From: Mesorhizobium terrae
GTDB taxonomy: Bacteria; Pseudomonadota; Alphaproteobacteria; Rhizobiales; Rhizobiaceae
DNA length: 64,000 bases
NCBI RefSeq assembly: GCF_008727715.1
Contig: NZ_CP044218.1
Location: 1,302,001-1,366,000, forward strand
Direction of reading: 5' to 3'
A program made the translations under genes and the position numbers. Below, piece by piece: positions 7,734 through 16,300 of this stretch. Below the pieces are notes generated by a model. It saw only the letters and a program-made list of their open reading frames with translations, made no database searches and was not told the DNA's origin. The number at the start of each line of letters is the position of its first letter. The stretch's first letter is position 1.

Positions 7734-9866
7734 ATGGCTACTGCCATTCAGAAGATCACCCTGTCGTCCTCGCGCGACATTCCCTTCAACAAGCTGGTGC
7801 TGAGCCAGTCCAACGTGCGGCGCGTAAAGGCCGGCGTCTCGATCGAGGAACTGGCCGAGGACATCGCCCGGCGCACGCTGCTCCAGAGCTTGAACGTCCG
7901 GCCGGTCCTCGACGCCGAGGGCGCCGAGACCGGCATGTTCGAGATCCCGGCCGGCGGCCGGCGCTACCGCGCGCTCGAGCTGCTGGTGAAGCAGAAGCGC
8001 TTGGCCAAGGCCGCGCCGGTTCCGTGCGTGGTCCGCGATCCGGGCACCGACATTCTCGGTGAGGACGATTCGCTGGCCGAGAACATCCAGCGTGCGCCGC
8101 TGCATCCGCTCGACCAGTTCCGCGCCTTCCTGGCTCTGCGCGAGAAGGGGCGCTCCGAGGAGGACATCGCCGCGGCGTTCTTCGTCGGTGTGAACGTGGT
8201 GAAGCAGCGCCTGCGCCTGGCGTCGGTCGCGCCGGCCTTGCTCGACGTCTACGCCGAGGACGGCATGTCGCTCGAGCAGCTCATGGCCTTCACCGTCACC
8301 GCCGACCATGCCCGCCAGGAGCAGGTCTGGCAGGCGATCTCCGGCTCCTGGCAGAAGGAGCCCTATCAAATCCGTCGCATGCTGACGGAGAAGACGGTGC
8401 GCGCTTCCGACCGGCGGGCGGTGTTCGTCGGCCTCGACGCCTATGAGGCCGCCGGCGGCGTGGTGCTGCGCGACCTGTTCCAGTCCGATGATGGCGGCTG
8501 GCTCGAAGACATCACGCTGCTAGACGGCCTGGTCGCCGAGAAGCTGAAGGCCGAGGCGGAGACCATCGCCGCCGGGGGCTGGAAGTGGATCGAGGTCGCC
8601 GTCGACTTCCCCTATGGCCACACCCACGGGCTGCGTGCGCTGGAGGGCGTCGCCATCGATCTCACCAGCGAGGAGCAGGCGACGATCGACGCGCTCAACG
8701 CCGAATACGCCAAGCTCGAGGCGGAGTATGACGGCGCCGACGAGCTGCCGGACGAGGTGGACGAACGGCTCGGCGAGATCGAGGCGGCGCTCGCCGCCTT
8801 CGACGATCGGCCCGTCTCCTACGATCCGGCCGACATCGCCCGCGCCGGCGTCTTCGTCAGCATCGGTGCCGAAGGCGCCCTGTCGATCGACCGCGGCTAC
8901 GTCCGACCGCAGGACGAAGCGCCCAAGGGCGAGCCGGACCAGGACGACGAGACCGATCCCGCGATGGCCGGGGCGCACGGCGCCGATCCCGACGCGCCCG
9001 TGGTTCAGCGCGCCGTCATCACCATCGGCAGGCAGGTCGCCGGGCCGGAGGACGAGGACGACGAGGACCTGAAGCCGCTCCCGGACCGCCTCGTGACCGA
9101 GCTGACCGCGGAGCGGACGCTGGCGCTGCGCGACAAGCTGGCGTCCACGCCCGCCGTCGCGTTCCAGGCCGTGCTGCACAAGTTCTGCCTCGACGTCTTC
9201 TCCCGCTATTTCTCCTCCGGGACGGCGATGGAGGTGTCGGTGCGCAGCGCCAGCTTCCCGGTGCAGGCGCAGGGACTGAAGGACACGCCCGCGGCGAAGG
9301 CGATCGAGGCGCGCCACAAGGGCTGGGAGGAGCGCCTGCCCAAGGACAAGGCCGATCTCTGGGACTGGCTCACCACCCTCACGGGCGACGAGCAGGCGGT
9401 GCTCTTCGCCCATTGCGCGTCCTTCGGGGTCAATGCGCTCTACGAAAAGGGCGACCGCTACGGCGCGGGCGCCTCGTCCCACACTGTCGAGCAGCGCATC
9501 GCCGAGGCCGATCGCCTGGCCCAGGCGGTCGATCTCGACATGGTGCAGGCCGGCTGGCGTCCGACCGTCGAGAACTATCTCGGCCGCGTGCCCAAGCTCC
9601 GCATCCTCGAGGCGGTGAAGGAAGGCGCCGGCGAGCGGGCGGCGCAGCTTATCGACCATCTGAAGAAGGGCGACATGGCCAAGGAGGCCGAACGGCTCCT
9701 GGCCGACACCGGCTGGCTGCCGGAGCCGCTGCGGATCGCCGCAGCGGACGACGTGCCCGTCGACACCACCGAAGCCGAGGATGACGGCGAAGCGCTGCCC
9801 GAATTCCTCGCCGGCGACGATGAGGAAGCGAACGCCGAGGCGCCGCAGGTGATCGCGGCCGAATAG
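7734..9866 (+). CDS. parB: ParB/RepB/Spo0J-family protein
   Basis: This 710-residue protein has an N-terminal ParB/sulfiredoxin domain (about 15-130) with the box I/II motifs PAGGRRYRALELL and ENIQRAPLHPLDQFRAF, followed by an HTH region to about 200. A long C-terminal part follows that is absent from chromosomal ParB, with two acidic stretches (DDETDP, EDEDDEDL). I chose ATG 7734 because the conserved domain starts shortly after it. ICE ParB proteins of this size are thought to aid maintenance or replication. It is far from the ParA at 24492. A strong terminator follows. Confidence 0.88.
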   Translation: MATAIQKITLSSSRDIPFNKLVLSQSNVRRVKAGVSIEELAEDIARRTLLQSLNVRPVLDAEGAETGMFEIPAGGRRYRALELLVKQKRLAKAAPVPCVVRDPGTDILGEDDSLAENIQRAPLHPLDQFRAFLALREKGRSEEDIAAAFFVGVNVVKQRLRLASVAPALLDVYAEDGMSLEQLMAFTVTADHARQEQVWQAISGSWQKEPYQIRRMLTEKTVRASDRRAVFVGLDAYEAAGGVVLRDLFQSDDGGWLEDITLLDGLVAEKLKAEAETIAAGGWKWIEVAVDFPYGHTHGLRALEGVAIDLTSEEQATIDALNAEYAKLEAEYDGADELPDEVDERLGEIEAALAAFDDRPVSYDPADIARAGVFVSIGAEGALSIDRGYVRPQDEAPKGEPDQDDETDPAMAGAHGADPDAPVVQRAVITIGRQVAGPEDEDDEDLKPLPDRLVTELTAERTLALRDKLASTPAVAFQAVLHKFCLDVFSRYFSSGTAMEVSVRSASFPVQAQGLKDTPAAKAIEARHKGWEERLPKDKADLWDWLTTLTGDEQAVLFAHCASFGVNALYEKGDRYGAGASSHTVEQRIAEADRLAQAVDLDMVQAGWRPTVENYLGRVPKLRILEAVKEGAGERAAQLIDHLKKGDMAKEAERLLADTGWLPEPLRIAAADDVPVDTTEAEDDGEALPEFLAGDDEEANAEAPQVIAAE

Positions 9867-9871
9867 CCCAC

Positions 9872-9899
9872 GCGCGGGGCGGCTTCGGCCGTCCCGCGC
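9872..9899 (+). terminator. Terminator hairpin after parB
   Basis: Twelve-base arms (9872-9883 and 9888-9899, one G-T pair) enclose a UUCG tetraloop and are followed by CCCCTTTTCCCTTT. The position directly after the parB stop fits an intrinsic terminator. Confidence 0.75.
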
Positions 9900-9925
9900 C
9901 CCTTTTCCCTTTCAACCGACCCCAC

Positions 9926-9947
9926 AGCCCGGCCTTCGCGCTGGGCT
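9926..9947 (+). terminator. Hairpin-RBS module 1, ahead of the DUF6878 gene
   Basis: AGCCCGGC and GCTGGGCT form a stem followed by TTTTTCGTTTC, then AGGAGACCGTC and the ATG at 9969. The same arrangement recurs at 10916 and 11668, with the hairpin ending 21 to 22 bases before each ATG. It looks like a terminator or attenuator directly joined to a ribosome-binding site. Confidence 0.6.
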
Positions 9948-9968
9948 TTTTCGTTTCAGGAGACCGTC

Positions 9969-10448
9969 ATGACCGACACATCCGACACCACGCCGCAGCC
10001 CGCCGCCCCGCTTTCCGATTGGGAGATGAAGGCGGTTGCACGAGCCAAGCTCGAGGCCGAGCTTTTCACCCTCAACAAGGCCACGCTGCTCAACGCACTG
10101 ACGCTCGCTGGCGTCACCCGCGTCGTCGTCAGCTTCGACGGCTACGGCGATTCCGGCCAGATCGAGAATGTCGAAGCTCAGACCGGCGACGATCCCGTCA
10201 CCATGCCTGCCGCAGCCATCGAAATCGCCGAGGCCGTCTGGGACCACGCCGAACCGACGCGTTCGTCCGTCTGCATCGCCGAAGCCGTCGAGCGCCTGGC
10301 CTATGACGTTCTCGAAAAGACTCATTGCGGCTGGGAAAACAACGACGGCGCATACGGCGACATCGTCTTCGATGTCGCGGAGGAGACGATCACGCTCGAT
10401 TGCAACGAGCGCTACACCGCCTCCGAAAACTACACCCACACCTTCTGA
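9969..10448 (+). CDS. DUF6878-family protein of unknown function
   Basis: This is a 159-residue soluble acidic protein. The conserved core FDGYGDSGQIENVEA (about 57-71) and the C-terminal NNDGAYGDIVFDV with LDCNERYTASE are what I recognise as DUF6878. The function is unknown, but members are common in alphaproteobacterial ICEs and plasmids. It starts 9 bases after AGGAG in the hairpin-RBS module and lies 10 bp before the next gene. Confidence 0.75.
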   Translation: MTDTSDTTPQPAAPLSDWEMKAVARAKLEAELFTLNKATLLNALTLAGVTRVVVSFDGYGDSGQIENVEAQTGDDPVTMPAAAIEIAEAVWDHAEPTRSSVCIAEAVERLAYDVLEKTHCGWENNDGAYGDIVFDVAEETITLDCNERYTASENYTHTF

Positions 10449-10458
10449 GGAGGCGGCC

Positions 10459-10887
10459 ATGGGACATTGCTATCACCACGCCCTCTCCTCGGTCAGGAAA
10501 TGGGGCGGCGTCGCAGAAGACTATCTGCCGCTGCACCAATGGTTCGACGAGTCGAAGGCGACCACCGCCGATTTCCGGCATCGGGCGCTGCGGCATCACG
10601 CCGAAGGCATCTTCATGCTGGAGCGCTTCTTCGGCTCGACCATCACCATTTCGACGGGCCGCGTCGTGCCCGTCCGGCTCCTTGGCGAGCAGCATGTGGT
10701 CGAGGATCTCGGCTTCATCCCAAGCTTCGCCGACTGGGTGCGCTGCATTCGCCCCCAGCCGTGGATGGGACGCGCCCAGCCGATCCACAAGCAGGTTGAT
10801 CCCTTCGCCGCGCTTTCGGGTGCGAGCACCGACCACGCGCCCAACGCGCCGAGCGGCACAGCCGTCGAGACGCCCCGGCGCTTCTAG
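10459..10887 (+). CDS. DUF6915-like protein of unknown function
   Basis: The 142-residue protein begins MGHCYHHALSSVRKWGG and carries the conserved stretch FRHRALRHHAEGIFMLERFFG (about 35-55) and FIPSFADWVRCIRPQPWM. It is rich in His and Trp and has no signal peptide or membrane segment. I recognise it as an ICE-borne family (DUF6915, as I recall). The start is supported by GAGGAGGCGGCC before ATG 10459. It is co-transcribed with the DUF6878 gene. Confidence 0.72.
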   Translation: MGHCYHHALSSVRKWGGVAEDYLPLHQWFDESKATTADFRHRALRHHAEGIFMLERFFGSTITISTGRVVPVRLLGEQHVVEDLGFIPSFADWVRCIRPQPWMGRAQPIHKQVDPFAALSGASTDHAPNAPSGTAVETPRRF

Positions 10888-10915
10888 CGGCAACCACCTT
10901 CCAACCGTTCCCCCG

Positions 10916-10934
10916 AGCCCGGCCCTGCCGGGCT
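10916..10934 (+). terminator. Hairpin-RBS module 2
   Basis: AGCCCGGC, CCT, GCCGGGCT form a perfect 8-bp stem followed by TTTTC, then TGGAGACCATC and the ATG at 10956. It is the second copy of the module described at 9926. Confidence 0.65.
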
Positions 10935-10955
10935 TTTTCATGTCTGGAGACCATC

Positions 10956-11372
10956 ATGACCACGTTCACCATCGAATCCACTTACCGCATTCCGATCTAT
11001 CGCCAACGCAGCTACCAGGCCGACACGCTGGCCGAAGCCTGCCGTCTCGCCATCGAAGACGATGACTGGGAGGGGCAGAAGGAGGACTACGAATCCGCCG
11101 GCGAGACCTATGTGACCGGCGCCTGGCCGGGCGACGTTCCGCCCTACACCGTCCCGGCGCTTCCGATCCCCGCCCACTTCGGCGAGGCCCTTCAGCGCAG
11201 GGCCGAGCACTTCGAAGTTCTGCTTGGCCTGCTCAAAGTTTTCGCGCTCCCGCCCGATGGCGGCCTGACCGACGAACCGTTCTGGCGCCAGCGGGCGCAC
11301 GCCGCGATCGCGAAGGCCGAGGCGATTCTCGCGGGCGCACGCGATCCCGATGACGAAGGAGGCGTGTCATGA
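10956..11372 (+). CDS. Hypothetical ICE protein
   Basis: This 138-residue soluble protein is not recognised by function. Residues 1-60 resemble a small alpha/beta domain (TIESTYRIPIYRQRSYQADTLAEACRLA) also seen in short form in the next gene (YVVKIAFWLRAFDSATIEAASDAEAI), so the two may share a fold. The C-terminal half is helical and contains RAHAAIAKAEAIL. It is preceded by hairpin-RBS module 2 and overlaps the next gene by 4 bp (ATGA). Confidence 0.65.
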   Translation: MTTFTIESTYRIPIYRQRSYQADTLAEACRLAIEDDDWEGQKEDYESAGETYVTGAWPGDVPPYTVPALPIPAHFGEALQRRAEHFEVLLGLLKVFALPPDGGLTDEPFWRQRAHAAIAKAEAILAGARDPDDEGGVS

Positions 11373-11641
11373 CCGAATATGTCGTCAAGATTGCCTTCTG
11401 GCTGCGGGCCTTCGACAGCGCGACCATCGAGGCTGCGTCTGACGCGGAAGCGATCGAGAAGGCGAAAGTAGCCGCCACCGCCGCAATGGAGTCGACGGCG
11501 TTCCCGGAACACATCGACAGTGACGAGCGACGAGAAGGCGTCATCGCCTACATCGACCGCACCACGTCGGAGGGCTGTGAGCCCGTCATCGAGGACGTCG
11601 AATTCGACGACGACCGGATCCACGATCCGCCCGCCGCCTGA
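11369..11641 (+). CDS. Small hypothetical ICE protein
   Basis: A 90-residue acidic protein with no known function. An N-terminal beta-alpha unit (about 4-40) resembles the start of the preceding protein, and the C-terminus is strongly acidic (EDVEFDDDRIHD). The ATGA overlap with the upstream gene indicates translational coupling. Hairpin-RBS module 3 follows. Confidence 0.6.
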   Translation: MTEYVVKIAFWLRAFDSATIEAASDAEAIEKAKVAATAAMESTAFPEHIDSDERREGVIAYIDRTTSEGCEPVIEDVEFDDDRIHDPPAA

Positions 11642-11667
11642 TCGCAACCACGCCCGAACCCACCCGA

Positions 11668-11688
11668 AGCCCGGCCACGCGCCGGGCT
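11668..11688 (+). terminator. Hairpin-RBS module 3
   Basis: AGCCCGGC and GCCGGGCT flank a 5-base loop, followed by TTCGCATTTT, AAGGAGACTGAC and the ATG at 11711. It is the third copy of the same hairpin plus GGAGAC arrangement. Confidence 0.6.
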
Positions 11689-11710
11689 TTCGCATTTTAA
11701 GGAGACTGAC

Positions 11711-12121
11711 ATGGCCGACTACTTCACTCACTTCTCATGCCTGCTCGACGTCGGCACGCCCGAAAACGCTGTGCGCGCCCTCGAGCTCTACGACAACACG
11801 CCCGAGGATGAAGATGGCCTTCGCTTCTCGGAGGGCTTCAACCTTTCAATCCAGACGGAAGGCGGATCAGGACTGTGGATTCGCGACGACTGTTCAGGAG
11901 ACCCTGAGCGCGTGATCGAGTTTGTCGTGCTCTGCGCGGAGGAATTCGACCTCAAAGGCCTCTGGGGCTTCGAATACGCCAACACCTGCTCGAAGCCGCG
12001 CCTAGATGCCTTCGGCGGCGGCGCGCATGTGATCGACCTCGGCGCGCGCAAGAGCGTCGGCTGGACCAGCACCAACGAATGGCTGTGCCGCGCCTTGGAA
12101 GGAGATGATCCCGATGCCTGA
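11711..12121 (+). CDS. Hypothetical ICE protein
   Basis: The 136-residue soluble protein has a recognisable ICE-family start (MADYFTHFSCLLDVGTPENA) and a core with SEGFNLSIQ and LWIRDDCSGDPERVIEFV, suggesting a small alpha/beta domain. No catalytic motif is evident. It is preceded by hairpin-RBS module 3 and overlaps the following gene by 8 bp, so the two are probably made together. Confidence 0.62.
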   Translation: MADYFTHFSCLLDVGTPENAVRALELYDNTPEDEDGLRFSEGFNLSIQTEGGSGLWIRDDCSGDPERVIEFVVLCAEEFDLKGLWGFEYANTCSKPRLDAFGGGAHVIDLGARKSVGWTSTNEWLCRALEGDDPDA

Positions 12122-12758
12122 GATCATCGAAACCACGGTCTATCGCCTCGATGAACTCTCCGACGCGGCAAAGGAGAAGGCCCGTGCCTGGTATCGCCAG
12201 ACCGGCTTCGACCATGACTGGTTCGAGTTCGTCTATGACGACTTCGAGCGTATTTGCGCGATCATCGGCGTCGACCTCAAGACCGTGCCGGTTCGCCTTT
12301 ACGGCGGCGGCACACGGCAGAAGCCCTGCATCTGGTTTTCCGGCTTCTGGAGTCAGGGCGACGGCGCTTGTTTCGAGGGGCGCTACGGCCATGCGACGGG
12401 CGCGCCGAGGACGATCCGCGGTCATGCGCCGAAGGACGATGAGCTTCATCGGATCGCCGATGTCCTGCAGGCGATCCAGCGACGAAACTTCTACCAACTC
12501 CACGCCACCGTGACGCATCGCGACCGCTACTACCACGAATATAGCATGGCGATCTCGGTCGAGCGCGACAGCCCGACTTGGCAGGATATGACCGCCGACG
12601 CCGAGGAAACCGTCATCGAGGCGCTGCGCGATCTCGCCCGTTGGCTCTATCGCCAGCTCGAACGCAAATACGACTACCTGACCTCGGACCACCTCGTCGA
12701 CAAGGCCATCACCGCCAACGCTTACACCTTCACCGCCGGCGGCCGCCGTTTCGGCTGA
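12114..12758 (+). CDS. 'Antitoxin of toxin-antitoxin stability system' family protein
   Basis: The 214-residue protein starts at ATG 12114, which has AAGGAG nine bases upstream; ATG 12105 is too close to that site. The opening (ETTVYRLDELSDAAKEKARAWYRQ) and the aromatic-rich middle (IWFSGFWSQGDGACFEG) match a family usually annotated as antitoxin of a stability system. I see no adjacent toxin with a known fold, so that label should be treated as a family name only. It overlaps the upstream gene by 8 bp. Confidence 0.65.
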   Translation: MPEIIETTVYRLDELSDAAKEKARAWYRQTGFDHDWFEFVYDDFERICAIIGVDLKTVPVRLYGGGTRQKPCIWFSGFWSQGDGACFEGRYGHATGAPRTIRGHAPKDDELHRIADVLQAIQRRNFYQLHATVTHRDRYYHEYSMAISVERDSPTWQDMTADAEETVIEALRDLARWLYRQLERKYDYLTSDHLVDKAITANAYTFTAGGRRFG

Positions 12759-12934
12759 CGGTCAGCACCTCGCTCTCCGAACCTTGTGACACCGCCCACG
12801 ATCCTCGGGCTTGTCTTGCCTGGACGCCGCGCGGCGCCGGTCAACGGGCAAGCCGTTTCCGCGCAGGGCGCGTGACCGTCGCCGCTTTACACCGTCCTTC
12901 GCCGAGACCGCTTAACGGATCGGAGGCGGAGCAG

Positions 12935-13243
12935 ATGTGCAAGGTTCTCAACAAGCGCGTGAATGGCGTCCCAGCCGGCGCCGTCTATATCGGCCGCGGC
13001 AGCAAATGGGGCAATCCGTTCCGGATCGGCCCTGACGGCGATCGGGCCGCCGTCATCGCGAAGCATGAACGCTGGCTGGCGAATCAGCACCATCTGCTGC
13101 GTGCGCTCGACGAGCTGCGCGGCCGCGACCTTGTCTGCTTCTGCGCGCCGCTCCCCTGCCACGGCCATCTCCTGCGTCGACTGGCCAACGCCAGCCGCGA
13201 CGAGCGGATTGCGTGGTGGCGCGCCGTGAAAGCGGCGGCGTGA
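12935..13243 (+). CDS. DUF4326-domain protein
   Basis: This 102-residue protein has the DUF4326 signature VYIGRGSKWGNPFRIG (about 18-33) and a C-terminal CFCAPLPCHGHLLRRLA. The conserved pattern of small residues and Cys/His suggests a nucleotide- or metal-related fold, but the function is unknown; members are common in phages and mobile elements. GGAGG lies at 12922-12926 before ATG 12935. The preceding 176 bp hold no gene. Confidence 0.75.
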   Translation: MCKVLNKRVNGVPAGAVYIGRGSKWGNPFRIGPDGDRAAVIAKHERWLANQHHLLRALDELRGRDLVCFCAPLPCHGHLLRRLANASRDERIAWWRAVKAAA

Positions 13244-13339
13244 TGAGAGGGAGAGGGCGGCCGGAAGGGGTTTGAGCCGTGCGGTCCGAGAGAGAGCGCC
13301 GGCCGGCTCGCCCTTTCCCGCTCTCCCGAGGCTCCCTTC

Positions 13340-16300
13340 ATGAACGATCTTTCTCCGATCGCGGCCGACCAGGCCGCGCCGCTGTCGCCGGTCCCTCATC
13401 CCGACGCCGCCGGCGCCATCATCGCTGCCGCCCAGCAACTCCTCCCTCATCTTGAGCGCGGCCAGCGGGTCGACGTCGCGATCCTGCGCGCGGCCATGGA
13501 AGCCGAATTCGGCGCCTCCGACGCCTCCGGCGCCTGGGACTGGAAGACGGCTTATGACGCTTGCGAGGCCGCGACCGTTCTTTTCCTGCGCAAATACGGA
13601 AAGGCGCTGTTCCGCAAAGCCGACTCTCCGGCTGCACGACTTTCCGCCCTGGTCAAGATCGCCGCGCTTCTTCCGACCCACACGCGCCGCTCCGCCGAGA
13701 GCGAGACCTTCCAGCAGTTCTCGACGCCGACCCCGCTAGGCCTCGCGGTCCTGATCGCGGCTGCCATCGGGCCGACGGACCGCGTGCTGGAGCCTTCGTC
13801 GGGAACCGGCCTCCTCGCCATCCTGGCCGAGATCGCCGGCGGTGCGCTTGTCCTGAACGAGTTGGCCGAGGCCCGGGCGACGCTGCTTTCCTCCCTCTTT
13901 CCGGGCGTGTCCGTCACACGCTTCGACGCAGCTCAGATCGACGATCACCTCGATACCGCCGTCGTCCCGAGCGTCGTCCTGATGAATCCGCCCTTCTCGG
14001 CGATGGCCAACGTCGCCGGCCGCATGGCCGACACCGCCTATCGCCACATCGCCTCGGCCCTGGCCCGCCTCGCCGACGGCGGGCGGCTGGTGGCGATCAC
14101 CGGCGCAAACTTCGGGCCCGACGCCCCGGCCTGGCGCGACGCCTTCGTCCATCTGCAGGAACGCGGCCGCATCGTCTTCACCGCCGCGATCGACGGCGCG
14201 GTCTATGCCAAGCACGGCACGACCATCGACACGCGGCTGATCGTCATCGACAAGACGCCCGCCGAGAACCCGGCCACCCTGCCGGAATCGCGGGGCATCG
14301 CGCCTGACGTGGCCACGCTGCTGAGCTGGATCGCCGAGCACGTTCCGGCGCGCCTGGCGCTCGCGCCGAGCCTCGCCATCGCCATGTCGGCCGCCGCCGC
14401 ACCGCGGACGGTGCGGGGCTATCTCGCGCGTGCCGCTGCGGCGGGGCCGGTCAAGCCGTCCGTTGCCGATCCGGAGGCGATCGATCTCGCCTATGAGACG
14501 ATCAACTGGACGTCGCCCGAAAGCGCGCTCCTCAGCGATGCGATCTATGAGGAATATCGGCTCCAATCGATCCAGATTCTCGGAGCCCAGGCGCACCCGA
14601 CCAAGCTGGTGCAGTCCGCCGCCATGGCCTCGGTCGCGCCGCCGAAGCCGAGCTATCGGCCGCGGTTGCCGATCGACCTCGTCAGCGACGGCCTCCTCTC
14701 CGACGCCCAACTCGAGACGGTGATCTACGCCGGCGAGGCGCATGGCGACTATCTCGCCGGCGCCTGGACCGTGGATGAGACCTTCGATCTCGTCACCGCG
14801 TCCCGCGACGATGCGCCGAACGCCGTCCGCTTTCGCCGCGGCTTCATGCTGGGCGACGGCACCGGCGCCGGCAAGGGCCGTCAGTCGGCTGGCATCATTC
14901 TCGATAATTGGCTGAAGGGCCGGCGCAAGGCGGTCTGGATATCGAAGTCCGACAAGCTCCTGGAGGATGCCCAGCGCGACTGGTCGGCCCTCGGCATGGA
15001 GCGCCTGCTCATCACGCCGCTCTCGCGGTTCGCGCAGGGCAAACCGATCCGGCTGGCCGAAGGCGTCCTATTTTTAACCTACGCTACGCTGCGGTCCGAC
15101 GACCGTGGCGAGAAGGTTTCGCGCGTCCGCCAGATCGTTGAATGGTTGGGCTCCGACTTCGACGGAGTGATTATTTTCGACGAGAGCCACGCCATGCAGA
15201 ACGCCGGTGGCGGCAAGGGCGAACGCGGCGACGTCGCCCCCTCGCAGCAGGGCCGCGCGGGCTTGCGCCTCCAGCACGCCCTGCCCAAGGCGCGCGTGGT
15301 CTATGTCTCGGCCACCGGCGCGACGACCGTCCACAATCTCGCCTACGCCCAGCGGCTCGGCCTCTGGGGCGGCGAGGACTTCCCCTTCGCCACCCGCGCC
15401 GAATTCGTCGAGGCGATCGAGGATGGCGGTGTCGCCGCCATGGAGGTGTTGGCCCGCGACCTGCGTTCGCTCGGGCTCTACACCGCCCGCTCGCTTTCCT
15501 ATGACGGCGTCGAGTATGAGCTGATCGAGCACCAGCTCACCGATGAACAGCGCCGCATATACGATTCCTATGCCGGGGCGTTCTCGATCATCCACAATCA
15601 CCTCGACGCGGCGATGCAGGCCGCCAACATCACCGGCGAGAGCGGCACGCTGAACCGGCAGGCGAAGTCGGCGGCCCGCTCGGCCTTCGAGAGCGCCAAG
15701 CAGCGCTTCTTCGGCCATCTGCTAACCTCGATGAAGACGCCGACCTTGATCCGCCGGATTGAGCAAGACCTGGCCGACGGCCACGCCACCGTCATCCAGA
15801 TCGTCTCGACCGGCGAAGCGCTGATGGAGCGCCGGCTCGCCGAGATTCCGACCGAGGATTGGAACGACGTCCGCGTCGACATCACGCCGCGCGAGTACGT
15901 TCTCGATTACCTCGCCCACTCCTTCCCGGTGCAACTCTACGAGCCGTTCACCGACAGCGAGGGCAATCTCTCGTCCCGGCCCGTCTTTCGGGACGGCCAG
16001 CCTGTGCAAAGCCGCGAGGCCGTCGCCCGCCGCAACGAGCTGATCGAGCGTTTGGCTTCGCTCCCGCCGGTGCCCGGTGCGCTTGACCAGATCGTCCAGC
16101 GCTTCGGCACCGACCTCGTCGCCGAAGTGACCGGACGCTCGCGCCGCGTCGTGCGCAAAAGCGACCGCCTCGTCGTAGAGAACCGCGCCGCCTCCGCCAA
16201 TCTCGCCGAGACCGCCGCCTTCATGGACGACCTGAAGCGCATCCTTGTGTTCTCGGAGGCGGGTGGCACTGGGCGCAGCTATCACGCCGAACTGTCAGCG

